DNA from: an uncultured Atopobiaceae bacterium
GTDB taxonomy: Bacteria; Actinomycetota; Coriobacteriia; Coriobacteriales; Atopobiaceae
Direction of reading: 5' to 3'
NCBI GenBank assembly: GCA_944321515.1
Contig: CALULO010000001.1
Coordinates: forward strand, 248,001 to 312,000
DNA: 64,000 nucleotides
The notes below the pieces were generated by a model. The model was not told the DNA's origin. It did no database searches and was given only the letters and a program-made list of their open reading frames with translations. This document shows, piece by piece, positions 1 through 8,221 of the stretch; position 1 is the stretch's first letter; each line of letters begins with the position of its first letter. Both the position numbers and the translations under genes were made by a program.

Positions 1-1192
1 GCTGAACCTCGTGCCAGGTGGCCATGGCGTTCTCCTGCACGATGGCGTAGGCCTCCTCGCGCGTGATGCCGGTCTCCACGAGGGCGAGAAGCACCTTGGA
101 GGAGAAGATGAGACCGCGGGTCTTGTTGAGGTTGGCCATCATCTGCGCCGGGTAGAGGATGAGCCCGTCAACGATGCGGATGAGGCACTGGAACATGTGG
201 TCGAGCGCGATGAAGCTGTCAGCCTGTGCCACGCGCTCGGCGGAGGAGTGGGAGATGTCGCGCTCGTGCCAGAGCGCCACGTTGTCAAAGGCGACCTGCG
301 CGTTGGCCTTTACCACGCGTGAGAGGCCGCAGACCTTCTCCACGGTGATGGGATTGCGCTTGTGCGGCATGGCCGAGCTGCCCTTCTGCCCCTTGCGGAA
401 CGGCTCCTCGGCCTCGAGGGTGTCGGTCTTCTGGAGGTTGCGGATCTCCGTGGCGATGCGCTCGCAGGTGGCCGCCGTGGTTGCCAGGACCCCAGCCAGG
501 TAGGCGTGGTGGTCGCGGGAGATGACCTGCGTGGACAGCGGGTCGTGGACGAGGCCCAGGTGCTCGCAGACGTACTCCTCGACAAACGGGTCGATGGAGG
601 AGTAGGTGCCCACCGCGCCGGAGATGGCGCCGAAGGCCACGTTGGCGCGGGCGTCCTTGAGGCGGTCGTAGTCGCGCTTGAGCTCCCAGGCCCAGCTGCC
701 GAACTTCATGCCAAAGGTCATGGGCTCGGCGTGGATGCCGTGGGTGCGGCCCACGCAGAGGGTGTCGCGCTCCTCGAAGGCACGACGCTTGCAAATCTCG
801 CCAAGACGGCGGCAGTCCTCGATGAGGATGTCGGTGGCCTGCACGAGCTGGTAGCACAGGGCGGTGTCGCCGAGGTCGGACGACGTCATGCCGAAGTGCA
901 CCCAGCGGCTCGGCTTGGGCTCGCCCTCGGGGACGTCGCGGTCAATGTAGCTGCCCATGTTGGTGAGGAAGGCGATGACGTCGTGGTTGGTCACGGCCTC
1001 GATGGCGTCGACCTCCTCCTTGTTGAAGTCCGCGTGCTCGCGGATCCAGGCAGCCTCCTCGCGCGTGATGCCGATCTTGCCCATCTCGGCATGAGCCTCG
1101 CAGGCCAGGACCTCGATCTCCTGCCAGATGCGGTACTTGTTCTCCAGCGAGAAGATGTGGCCCATCTCGGGACGGGTGTAGCGGTCAATCAT
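1..1192 (-). CDS. purB: Adenylosuccinate lyase, C-terminus cut by window edge
   Basis: Adenylosuccinate lyase acts twice in purine synthesis: it releases fumarate from SAICAR and from adenylosuccinate in the cytoplasm. The visible 397 codons start MIDRYTRPEMG, the usual PurB N-terminus. They contain GRTHGIHAEPMTFG and the superfamily signature GSSAMPHKRNPI (encoded near 350-390) followed by LWHERDISHSSAER, which carries catalytic and substrate-binding residues. The family is about 430-480 residues long, so only the C-terminal helical tail is missing, through the window edge and not through damage. The ATG at 1192 is the natural family start. purA and purD lie 53-57 kb away, so purine genes are scattered here. 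Confidence 0.95.
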   Translation of the reverse strand, partial: MIDRYTRPEMGHIFSLENKYRIWQEIEVLACEAHAEMGKIGITREEAAWIREHADFNKEEVDAIEAVTNHDVIAFLTNMGSYIDRDVPEGEPKPSRWVHFGMTSSDLGDTALCYQLVQATDILIEDCRRLGEICKRRAFEERDTLCVGRTHGIHAEPMTFGMKFGSWAWELKRDYDRLKDARANVAFGAISGAVGTYSSIDPFVEEYVCEHLGLVHDPLSTQVISRDHHAYLAGVLATTAATCERIATEIRNLQKTDTLEAEEPFRKGQKGSSAMPHKRNPITVEKVCGLSRVVKANAQVAFDNVALWHERDISHSSAERVAQADSFIALDHMFQCLIRIVDGLILYPAQMMANLNKTRGLIFSSKVLLALVETGITREEAYAIVQENAMATWHEVQ

Positions 1193-1313
1193 GCAGGCCT
1201 CCTCGGCATCGCGCGACTATGCGACAACGATTCTACCGCAGGGCAGGCGGCGAGAAGAACCGCAGGGTGAGGGAGGGGCGGAAGCGACGGCGGGCCGCCG
1301 GCCGCGCCGGGCG

Positions 1314-2705
1314 CTACGCCAGGGAGGCCTCGTCCCCCTCGAGCGCGGCGCGGGCCTCGTCCATCTGCACCACCACGGCGTCGTGGCCGGTGCCACCGTA
1401 GGTGACGCGCGCGTTGGCAATGCCGGCGGGATCCAGGTCCTGGGCGATGTCCTCGTCAAACAGCGGGCTCGCGGCACGGAACTCCTCGGCCGTGAGGTCC
1501 TCGAGGCCCTTCCCGTTCTTCTCGCAGTAGAGCACGAGCTCGCCCACCACGCGGTGCGCCTCTCGGAACGGCATGCCCTTCTTGGCCAGATAGTCGGCGA
1601 CGTCCGTGGCGGCCGAGAAGCCCGTGCCCGCCTGGGCCAGCATCACGTCCTCGTGCACGGTCATGGTCTCGATCATGCCCGCGGCGATCTCCATGCAGTC
1701 GGAGAGCGTGTGCGCTGCGTCGAGCGGGCCCTCCTTGCACTCCTGGAGGTCCTTGTTGTAGGCCAGGGGCAGCGACTTCATCGTGGTGAGCAGCGCCATG
1801 AGGTCACCATAGACGCGGCCGCACTTTCCGCGCGTGAGCTCGGCGAAGTCCGGGTTCTTCTTCTGCGGCATGATCGAGGAGCCTGTCGAGTAGCTGTCGG
1901 AGAGCGTGATGAAGCCGAACTCGGTGGAGCTCCAGAGCACGATCTCCTCGCACAGGCGCGAGAGGTGCATCATGGAGACGGCGCAGGCGTACTCGAGGTC
2001 CAGCAGGTAGTCGCGGTCGGAGACGGCGTCGAGCGAGTTGGGGATCGTGCGCGCGAAGCCCAGGAGCTCCGTCGTGCGCCGACGGTTCAGCGGGTAGGTC
2101 GTGCCGGCGAGCGCCGCCGCGCCGAGCGGGTTGGCGTCGGCCGCCGCGCGGGCCGCGCCCAGGCGCGTGAAGTCGCGTGTGAACATCCAGAAGTACGCGA
2201 GCAGGTGGTGGCTGAGAAGGACCGGCTGGGCGTGCTGGAGGTGGGTGTAGCCCGGCATCACCACGTCGAGGTTCTGGGCCGCGGCGTCGAGAAGAGCGCG
2301 GCGCAGGGCCACGTTTCCGGAGAGCAGGTGGGCGCAGAGGTCCTTGGCAAGCAGCCGGATGTCGGTGGCCACCTGGTCGTTGCGAGAGCGGCCAGTGTGC
2401 AGGCGGGCGCCGGGGGTACCGATGTTGCGGGTGAGGGCGCCCTCCACGGCCATGTGGACGTCCTCGTCGTTGACGTCCCAGACAAAGGTGCCATCCGTGA
2501 TCTGGTCGGCGATGTCGGCGAGGCCGGCGTCGATGGCGCGCTGGTCATCCTCGGAAATGATCCCCTGCTCGGCGAGCATCCGGGCGTGCGCGCGGCTTCC
2601 GGCAATGTCCTGGGCCGCCATGTTCTTGTCGACCTCAAGGCTTGCGCCGAACTCCTGCGTGAACTGGTCCACGCCCTTCTCGAACCTGCCGCCCCACAGC
2701 GCCAT
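1314..2705 (-). CDS. argH: Argininosuccinate lyase
   Basis: ArgH catalyses the last step of arginine synthesis, splitting argininosuccinate into arginine and fumarate. The 463-residue protein has the family length and starts MALWGGRFEKG. It contains HTGRSRNDQVATD (about residues 103-115), the loop TGSSIMPQKKNPDFAELTRGK with the catalytic serine region, and GYTHLQHAQP. It belongs to the same fumarase/aspartase superfamily as neighbouring purB but is clearly the ArgH subgroup. AAGGAGG precedes the ATG. It is separated from argG by the two-component operon, so the last two arginine genes are independently transcribed here. Confidence 0.97.
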   Translation of the reverse strand: MALWGGRFEKGVDQFTQEFGASLEVDKNMAAQDIAGSRAHARMLAEQGIISEDDQRAIDAGLADIADQITDGTFVWDVNDEDVHMAVEGALTRNIGTPGARLHTGRSRNDQVATDIRLLAKDLCAHLLSGNVALRRALLDAAAQNLDVVMPGYTHLQHAQPVLLSHHLLAYFWMFTRDFTRLGAARAAADANPLGAAALAGTTYPLNRRRTTELLGFARTIPNSLDAVSDRDYLLDLEYACAVSMMHLSRLCEEIVLWSSTEFGFITLSDSYSTGSSIMPQKKNPDFAELTRGKCGRVYGDLMALLTTMKSLPLAYNKDLQECKEGPLDAAHTLSDCMEIAAGMIETMTVHEDVMLAQAGTGFSAATDVADYLAKKGMPFREAHRVVGELVLYCEKNGKGLEDLTAEEFRAASPLFDEDIAQDLDPAGIANARVTYGGTGHDAVVVQMDEARAALEGDEASLA

Positions 2706-2727
2706 GCCTGGCCTCCTTGCTCGCGTT

Positions 2728-2747
2728 TTGACCCGTCAAGCATAGCA
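2728..2747 (-). promoter_or_regulatory. argH extended -10 promoter with overlapping palindrome
   Basis: On the minus strand, TGCTATGCT (2747-2739) is an extended -10 element about 35 bases ahead of argH. Directly after it, where transcription would begin, lies the 12-bp palindrome TTGACnnGTCAA (2728-2739). The position suggests an operator or start-site element. It does not match the usual ArgR box. Assignment is by eye only. Confidence 0.35.
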
Positions 2748-2794
2748 AAGCGGGCGTCGGCGTCCCGCCCCGCGTCAAAGCCGCGGCGCTCGAA

Positions 2795-4171
2795 TTAACA
2801 CGCGCGGCCGGCACGGGTGCCGCCCGTCTCCCGCAGGCCCCCTTCCGACCGCTCGGGGCGCGGAATGCGGACGGTGAAGCGCGTCCCCACGCCCTCGCGG
2901 GAGACCAGCTCGATCGTCCCACCGTGCCTGCCCACGATCCACTGCGCGATGGCGAGTCCCAGGCCCGTGCCCTCGCGAGAGACGTCGCGCGCGGCGTCGG
3001 CGCGCCAGAAGCGCTCGAACACGTGGGAGGCGTCCTCAGGAGACATTCCGATGCCCTCGTCCCTGACCGTGCAGAGCACGACGTCGTCCTCCGTCCCCAC
3101 GCCAAGGGTCACCTTCGTCCCAGGCTCGGAGTAACGTGCCGCGTTCTGGACGATCGCTCGCAGGGCCTGCTTGAGCATCGAGGCGTCCGCGGTGACGACG
3201 CAGCTGTCATCGGTCGTGGCGGAGGCGTCGAAGCGCAGCACATAGACGTGGTCGGGGTCGATCATCCGCGACTCCTCGGCGACCTCGCCCACCAGCGCGG
3301 CAAGGTCCACCCGGGAGAGCTCCAACGTGTTTCTCCCCGAGTCTCCGCGGGCGAGGAAGAGCAGCTGCTCCACGAGCTCCTGCATGTGCGCCCCCTCGAC
3401 CTTGAGCGCAGCTATCGACTCCTCGAGCACGGCGCGGTCGTCCTTACCCCAGCGGTCGAGCATGTTGACGTAGCCCTGGACCACGGCGATGGGGGTACGC
3501 AGCTCGTGGCTTGCGTCGGAGACGAAGCGTATCTGCTGGAGCTTTGCCTCCTGCATCTGTCGCAGCAGGCCGTTGAGCGCGACCTCGATGCTCGCGAGGT
3601 CATCCACACCGGTTGAGACCTGCGGCGAGTCCACCGAGGCCCGCTCGATGGCCTGCTCAAGGCTCTCGATCTTGGACGCGTCCATGATCCCGCGCGCGCC
3701 GAGGGACTCCGCGCGCAACGCGAGTGCGTTGAGCGGGCGGAGGCGCCGACGCACGCGCCTCACGTCGGAGAAGACGCCCAGAAGGCTCAGCACCTCGACA
3801 AGGGCCAGGGCGGCGGCAACGGGCCAGAGCGCCGCGAGGTCGCCCCCCACGGGGAAGAGCCAGGCGCCGCCGCCAGCTGGAGTCACGCGGAGGACCAGAC
3901 TTGCCGGCAACGAATAGGTCGGGTCAACGGTCAGCCCGAACCCCGTTCCCTCAACCGGCACCAGCCCGGCGGCCAAGGCGTCCGCGGGCAGGTAGCGCGC
4001 ATACCCCACCCAGAGGGCCAAAAGCACGGCGAGAAGGACGAGCAGGTCCACCACCACCCAGCGCACAAGGCGCCGCCACCAGAAGCCGCCGGCGACGCGC
4101 CAGGCAATCGAGCTTGACCGACGTTCGCTCGAGGTCTCGCCAGCGGGGGAGGTCTCAGGAGTCTCGGACAA
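2795..4171 (-). CDS. Sensor histidine kinase of OmpR-type two-component system
   Basis: Membrane sensor kinase paired with the upstream response regulator. I place the start at the TTG at 4171, nine bases after GAGGGG and overlapping the regulator's stop; the longer reading frame upstream only mirrors the regulator gene. The protein has about 458 residues. Two hydrophobic segments (WVVVDLLVLLAVLLALWVGY and a second near 100 residues later) bracket a short extracytoplasmic loop. Then come the H-box FVSDASHELRTPIAVVQGY, the N-box AIVQNAARYSEPG, the G1 box DEGIGM and the G2 box GTGLGLAIAQWI. All catalytic boxes are intact. The signal is unknown. The kinase forms the third gene of the operon DUF4342 - regulator - kinase. 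Confidence 0.9.
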   Translation of the reverse strand: MSETPETSPAGETSSERRSSSIAWRVAGGFWWRRLVRWVVVDLLVLLAVLLALWVGYARYLPADALAAGLVPVEGTGFGLTVDPTYSLPASLVLRVTPAGGGAWLFPVGGDLAALWPVAAALALVEVLSLLGVFSDVRRVRRRLRPLNALALRAESLGARGIMDASKIESLEQAIERASVDSPQVSTGVDDLASIEVALNGLLRQMQEAKLQQIRFVSDASHELRTPIAVVQGYVNMLDRWGKDDRAVLEESIAALKVEGAHMQELVEQLLFLARGDSGRNTLELSRVDLAALVGEVAEESRMIDPDHVYVLRFDASATTDDSCVVTADASMLKQALRAIVQNAARYSEPGTKVTLGVGTEDDVVLCTVRDEGIGMSPEDASHVFERFWRADAARDVSREGTGLGLAIAQWIVGRHGGTIELVSREGVGTRFTVRIPRPERSEGGLRETGGTRAGRAC

Positions 4172-4877
4172 CGTAACCAACCCCTCGGACCGTGGTGATG
4201 AGCTTGACGCCAAAGCGGTCGTCGAGCTTGGCGCGCAGGTGGGCGATGTGCACGTCCACGACGTTGGTATCCCCCACGCAGTCGTAGCCAAGCGCCTCCT
4301 GCGCCAGCCGGTCGCGCGTGAGGACGCGGCCGTGGCCCTCCATGAGCGCCCGCAGCACCTCGAACTCGCGTGCGGTGAGCTCAACCCGCTCTCCCCTCAC
4401 CGTGACCTCGTGGCGCTCCGGACAGAGTGCGACCTCTCCCACGCGAAGGACGGACAGCTCCTCGACGGGCTTCCCAGGCTGCGCCGGGGCCGCTTCGGCG
4501 ACGGGCGCGACCACGGGCGCATGCCTCTTCAGGGCCACGCGCACGCGCGCGAGAAGCTCCTCGATGGCAAACGGCTTGGTTATGTAGTCGTCGGCACCGG
4601 CGTCCAGGCCGGCGACCTTGTCCATCACGGCGTCGCGCGCAGTGAGCATGATGACGGGAACGTCCTTCTCGCGACGTATGCGGCGCAGCACCTCCATGCC
4701 GTTGAGCCCTGGCAGGAGGATGTCGAGAAGGACGAGGTCAAAGCCGTCCTCCACCCCACGCCGCGCACCGGTGCGGCCGTCGGCCACCCAGGTGACCTCG
4801 TATCCCTCGTGCGCGAGCTCGAGCTCCACGAACCGGGCGAGCTTCTCGTCGTCCTCAACCAGCAAGATCCTAGTCAT
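4155..4877 (-). CDS. OmpR/PhoB-family response regulator
   Basis: DNA-binding response regulator of 240 residues. It starts MTRILLVEDDEKLARF. The receiver domain (about 1-120) shows the acidic pair EDD, the phosphoacceptor Asp in LVLLDILLPG, the Thr of MLTA and the Lys of DYITKPF. The C-terminal winged helix (about 140-240) ends in the typical LITTVRGVGYVVRDS. The ATG at 4877 overlaps the stop of the upstream DUF4342 gene by eight bases and its own stop overlaps the kinase start, so the three genes are translationally coupled. A direct repeat GATTAA/GATTAA 22 bp apart upstream of the operon may be its own binding site. Confidence 0.93.
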   Translation of the reverse strand: MTRILLVEDDEKLARFVELELAHEGYEVTWVADGRTGARRGVEDGFDLVLLDILLPGLNGMEVLRRIRREKDVPVIMLTARDAVMDKVAGLDAGADDYITKPFAIEELLARVRVALKRHAPVVAPVAEAAPAQPGKPVEELSVLRVGEVALCPERHEVTVRGERVELTAREFEVLRALMEGHGRVLTRDRLAQEALGYDCVGDTNVVDVHIAHLRAKLDDRFGVKLITTVRGVGYVVRDS

Positions 4878-5670
4878 GGCTGGGAGCTTCCTCGGCGGCG
4901 GGGTCCTTGGGGTCCTCGCCCGAGTCAGGACCAGCGTCCGAGTCAGAGCCTGGGTCCTGCCCCTCCCCGTCCGCGGCGCCCGGCTCCGGGGACGCGTCGG
5001 GCGCGGGGCCCGGTGCGGGCTCCGGGGCTGGCTCCGGGCGCGGCGGTGCCGGAGGCCTGGGGCCTTCCGGCGCCGGCGGCGCGGGAGGCTGGGCCGTGGG
5101 CGCAGGACCTGGCGCCGGAGGTTCTTCTCGCCGCCCCTCGGGCCGCTCGATGCGGCAGGCAAACACCAGGTAGAAGAAGCAGGCCACGGGCGCGGTACGC
5201 GCGGCCAGGATCACGAGCAGGCTCAGCAGGTCGAACGCATAGACCCCACGGCCCAGGGACATCAGCATGACGATCAGCCACAGTCCCATCCCCACCACCG
5301 TCGGCAGCAGCGGCAGCGTCACGAAGCGCCCGTCCTCCCGTCGAGAGACGACCCTGGCCTCCATCCCACGGCGCACAAAGCGCGCGCATGCGCCGCGCAC
5401 GCGCGAGAACCACCCGGCCACGGCCCGCGCGGACGTGGCAGACGAGCGTGCGTAGGCGTTCTGGGCGGCGCGCATCTCGCTCGAGACGCCTCCGGGGGCG
5501 GGCGCACCCGTTGAGGCGTAGGTCGATCTCGTCTGCGAGCGGCCCTGCCGCTCCAGCCACACCAGGGCGTCGAGGAGGTCGTCCGCGTTTGCGTCGAGCG
5601 CCTCCTTGGCGTCCGCATAGCCCACGCCGGCCTTCTCGCGCACCAGCTCCACCAGCTCGATCCTCTCCAT
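4870..5670 (-). CDS. DUF4342-type protein with UBA-like domain and two membrane helices
   Basis: 266-residue protein that leads the two-component operon. Residues 1-45 (MERIELVELVREKAGVGYAD...) form a UBA-like helical module of the kind also found in EF-Ts and DUF4342 proteins. Two membrane segments follow, LPTVVGMGLWLIVMLMSLG (about 122-140) and a longer one ending in CFFYLVFAC. The last 85 residues are Pro/Glu/Asp-rich and probably disordered. Family knowledge gives no biochemical function. Its place in front of, and overlapping, the regulator suggests it is an accessory or signalling partner of the kinase; that is inference. AAGGAGG precedes the ATG. Confidence 0.75.
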   Translation of the reverse strand: MERIELVELVREKAGVGYADAKEALDANADDLLDALVWLERQGRSQTRSTYASTGAPAPGGVSSEMRAAQNAYARSSATSARAVAGWFSRVRGACARFVRRGMEARVVSRREDGRFVTLPLLPTVVGMGLWLIVMLMSLGRGVYAFDLLSLLVILAARTAPVACFFYLVFACRIERPEGRREEPPAPGPAPTAQPPAPPAPEGPRPPAPPRPEPAPEPAPGPAPDASPEPGAADGEGQDPGSDSDAGPDSGEDPKDPAAEEAPSHD

Positions 5671-5725
5671 GGCGACCTCCTTAGCCCAAACCCGGCCTCT
5701 TTCTGAGACTATGGTCGCAGGCTCA

Positions 5726-5753
5726 GATTAACCTTCCCTTGAGCGGGGATTAA
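5726..5753 (-). promoter_or_regulatory. Direct repeat upstream of the DUF4342-regulator-kinase operon
   Basis: GATTAA occurs at 5726-5731 and 5748-5753, exactly 22 bp apart (two helical turns), about 55-85 bp before the operon's first codon. OmpR-family regulators commonly bind such direct repeats, so this is a plausible autoregulatory site. No strong -35/-10 pair was assigned. Confidence 0.3.
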
Positions 5754-5880
5754 GGTTTTTCGCAGCCGTCTCGGTGGGCGTGAGCGAGGCCGCATCTGGG
5801 GGGCACTCTCGTAGGCTGTCCCGCACGGGCCGGCCCGGCGCACGCCCGCCACCAGGCCAGCCGTAGGCGTGCTCGGCGCA

Positions 5881-5920
5881 CAAAAGAGGCCGGCCGGAGC
5901 CACGGGCTCCGACCGGCCGA
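5881..5920 (-). terminator. Rho-independent terminator of argG
   Basis: A GC-rich inverted repeat (GGAGCC / GGCTCC core with flanking GGCC arms) ends on the minus strand in TCTTTTG. It lies about 35 bases beyond the argG stop codon. Confidence 0.7.
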
Positions 5921-5953
5921 AAGGGTAGCGAGCGAGCTGCTCCTTGGCGCCGC

Positions 5954-7183
5954 CTAGTGCACGGGCTGGAGGCCAGAGCCGGGACCCTGGACCTTGGACC
6001 AGGTCTTGGACTGCAGGCCGTGAAGCTCGATGAAGCCGCGGGCGGCGGTGTGGTCGAAGGTGTCACCCTCATCGTAGGTGGCGAGGTTGTAGTCGTAGAG
6101 GCTGTACGGGCTGCGGACGCCGTCGACGAACAGGCCGCCCTTGCAGAGGATGATGCGCACGTCGCCGGTCACGAACTTCTGCGTGTAGGCGTTGTACGCG
6201 TCGATGGCGTTGCGGTTCTGGGAGAACCAGAGGCCGCGGTAGACCGTGGAGGCCCACTCAACGTCCATCTTGGCCTTCTGCTTGAGGGTCTCCGCGTCGA
6301 GGCAGAGCTGCTCGAGGGTCTGGTGGGCCTGGATGAGCAGCAGGGCGGCGGGGCACTCGTAGCACTCACGGCTCTTGATGCCGACGACGCGGTCCTCGAT
6401 CATGTCGATGCGGCCGTAGCCATTGCGGCCGGCGATCTCGTTGGCCTTGATGATGAGGGAGAGCAGGTCCATCTTCTCGCCGTTGAGGGCGGTCGGGATG
6501 CCCCCCTCGAAGCTGATCACGACCTCCTCGGGGTCGGCGGAGCAGTCCTCGAGGTTGTTGGTCATCGTCCAGATGTCCGCGGGCGGCTTGTTCCAGGTGT
6601 CCTCAAGCACGCCGCACTCGATCGCGCGGCCCCAGAGGTTGTCGTCGATGGAGTAGGGCTTCTTCTTGGTGGTGGGAACGGGCACGCCGTTCTTCTCGGC
6701 CCACTCCATCTCGGAGTCACGCGTGGTGAGGTCCCACACGCGCACGGGAGCGATGATCTCCAGCTCGGGGTCGAGGGCACGGATGCAGGTCTCAAAGCGC
6801 ACCTGGTCGTTACCCTTGCCGGTGCAGCCGTGGGCCACGTACTTGGCACCATACTGGTGGGCGATGTCCACCAGGTGCTTGGAGATCAGCGGGCGGGAAA
6901 GGGCGGAGAGCAGCGGGTAGACGCCCTCGTACTTGCCGTTGGCCCAGATCGCCTTGGAGAGGATCTTGTCCGCGTACTCGGCGCGCATGTCGACGGCCTC
7001 GGAGGCGATGGCGCCCATGTCGAGCGCCTTCTGCTTGATCCAGGAGAGGTCCTTCTCGTCCTGGCCGACGTTGCCGCAGATGGCGATGACGTCGAGGTTC
7101 TTCTCGACCTGGAGCCACTTGACGATGACGGAGGTGTCCAGACCACCGGAGTACGCGAGTACGACCTTTTCCTTCTCAGCCAT
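5954..7183 (-). CDS. argG: Argininosuccinate synthase
   Basis: ArgG joins citrulline and aspartate using ATP to make argininosuccinate, the substrate of ArgH. The 409-residue protein has the family length. The N-terminal PP-loop reads VVLAYSGGLDTSVIVKWL (residues 7-24). AHGCTGKGNDQVRFE and the ATP/aspartate-binding KKPYSIDDNLWGR follow. All expected blocks are present. The gene lies behind a 25-residue leader peptide, RRQNRR-containing, and a terminator/antiterminator pair, so its expression is probably controlled by arginyl-tRNA supply. It is followed by its own terminator and is not in an operon with argH. Confidence 0.98.
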   Translation of the reverse strand: MAEKEKVVLAYSGGLDTSVIVKWLQVEKNLDVIAICGNVGQDEKDLSWIKQKALDMGAIASEAVDMRAEYADKILSKAIWANGKYEGVYPLLSALSRPLISKHLVDIAHQYGAKYVAHGCTGKGNDQVRFETCIRALDPELEIIAPVRVWDLTTRDSEMEWAEKNGVPVPTTKKKPYSIDDNLWGRAIECGVLEDTWNKPPADIWTMTNNLEDCSADPEEVVISFEGGIPTALNGEKMDLLSLIIKANEIAGRNGYGRIDMIEDRVVGIKSRECYECPAALLLIQAHQTLEQLCLDAETLKQKAKMDVEWASTVYRGLWFSQNRNAIDAYNAYTQKFVTGDVRIILCKGGLFVDGVRSPYSLYDYNLATYDEGDTFDHTAARGFIELHGLQSKTWSKVQGPGSGLQPVH

Positions 7184-7227
7184 GTTGTTTCCCTTCGGTT
7201 AGGTGGCTAGCTGCTAGTGACGTGCAT

Positions 7228-7260
7228 ACAAGAAAGCCCCGACGTCGCGGGGCGCTCGAA
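7228..7260 (-). terminator. Attenuator terminator in the argG leader
   Basis: On the minus strand GCCCCG (7253-7248), loop CGACGT and CGGGGC (7241-7236) form a hairpin followed by TTTCTTGT, about 45 bases before argG. Its 5' arm plus loop (CGCGACGTC, 7249-7241) is a perfect 9-base complement of GACGTCGCG at 7307-7299, directly after the leader peptide's stop codon. That second segment can therefore act as the antiterminator strand. Confidence 0.75.
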
Positions 7261-7306
7261 GCCTGGTTGGCGATAAGGACCGGCAGGTTGCGGCGACACG
7301 CGACGT

Positions 7307-7384
7307 CTAGGGCGTGATTCGTCGGTTCTGGCGTCGGGTGGGGAGGAGGACCGCAGCGGGCATGGACACGCTGTGAACGTTCAT
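7307..7384 (-). CDS. Arginine-rich leader peptide of argG
   Basis: A 25-codon reading frame starts at ATG 7384, nine bases after a near-perfect ribosome site GAGGAGG. It begins MNVHSVSM and contains RRQNRR close to its end. Of the four arginine codons, three are CGA and one is CGC; CGA is usually slowly read. The stop TAG (7309-7307) overlaps the antiterminator segment by one base. A ribosome stalled at the arginine codons leaves that segment free; one reaching the stop codon covers it. This is the layout of a classical amino-acid attenuator. The peptide itself is not expected to have a function. Confidence 0.75.
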   Translation of the reverse strand: MNVHSVSMPAAVLLPTRRQNRRITP

Positions 7385-7414
7385 AAACGTTAGCCTCCTC
7401 AGAAGTTGAGCGGG

Positions 7415-7456
7415 CGCGGGCTATTGGCCCGCGGCTGTCTGACGTGGCTGACTATA
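7415..7456 (-). promoter_or_regulatory. Possible argG promoter -10 and leader hairpin
   Basis: TATAGT on the minus strand (7456-7451) is a good -10 hexamer, but no convincing -35 was found at normal spacing. Between it and the leader peptide, CGCGGGC/GCCCGCG (7415-7421 and 7427-7433) forms a 7-bp hairpin without a T-tract. Confidence 0.35.
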
Positions 7457-7493
7457 GGCCTTGGATGAGCGTTCCCCGTGAAACGACTCCGTC

Positions 7494-7532
7494 TTGAAAC
7501 AAAACGGGCCGGGCGCGGCACGCGCCCGGCCC
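7494..7532 (-). terminator. Terminator of the PTS-transketolase-deoC operon
   Basis: GGGCCGGGCGC (7506-7516) and GCGCCCGGCCC (7522-7532) form a perfect 11-bp stem with a 5-base loop. On the minus strand it runs into GTTTTGTTTC. It lies about 50 bases after the deoC stop. Confidence 0.85.
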
Positions 7533-7579
7533 CACCGTGGCCCCTCGCCCGGCATCCCCGTGACGGGGCGTGCCGAGAG

Positions 7580-8221
7580 CTAGCCGGCGACGATGGCGAT
7601 GCCGCTGCTGGTGCCGATGCGATCCGCGCCAGCGTCGACCATTGCCTGCGCCTCCTCTGCGGTGTGGATGCCGCCGGACGCCTTGACCTTGCAGCGGTCC
7701 CCGACGGTCTTGCGCATGAGCGCGACGTCCTTGACGGTCGCCCCGCCGCTCGAGAAGCCCGTGCTCGTCTTGACGAACGCGGCACCAGCCTCGACGGAGA
7801 GCTCGCAGGCGCGGACGATCTGCTCGTCCGTGAGCAGGCAGCACTCGAGAATGACCTTGACGCAGCGACCCTGGGCCGCCTCGACGACCCCGGCGATGTC
7901 GGCGCGGACGGCGTCGTCCTCGCCGGCGATCAGCCAGCCGATGTTGATGACCATGTCAACCTCGTCCGCCCCGTCGGCGACGGCACGCGCGGCCTCCGCG
8001 GCCTTGGAGGCCGGGGCCATAGCACCAAGCGGGAAGCCGACGACCGTGCACACGTTGACGGGGCTCCCCGCAAGGCGGGACGCCGCCATGGGGACCCAGC
8101 ACGTGTTGACGCACACGGAGGCAAAGTCGTTCTCGACGGCCTCGTCGCACAGCTTCTCAATCTGGGCGCGCGTGGCGTTGGCCTTAAGCAGGGTGTGGTC
8201 GATCATCTTGTTGAGGCTCAT
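7580..8221 (-). CDS. deoC: Deoxyribose-phosphate aldolase
   Basis: Class I aldolase that cleaves 2-deoxyribose-5-phosphate to glyceraldehyde-3-phosphate and acetaldehyde. The start [16 protein letters not shown] is the family N-terminus; the longer frame upstream lies inside the transketolase gene. The 213-residue protein contains the Schiff-base lysine in FVKTSTGF and a second lysine in VKASGGIHT. Its ATG overlaps the transketolase stop (ATGA). It is the last gene of the PTS/transketolase operon. Because the operon lacks nucleoside enzymes, the true substrate may be another phosphorylated sugar; that is inference. Confidence 0.93.
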   Translation of the reverse strand: MSLNKMIDHTLLKANATRAQIEKLCDEAVENDFASVCVNTCWVPMAASRLAGSPVNVCTVVGFPLGAMAPASKAAEAARAVADGADEVDMVINIGWLIAGEDDAVRADIAGVVEAAQGRCVKVILECCLLTDEQIVRACELSVEAGAAFVKTSTGFSSGGATVKDVALMRKTVGDRCKVKASGGIHTAEEAQAMVDAGADRIGTSSGIAIVAG

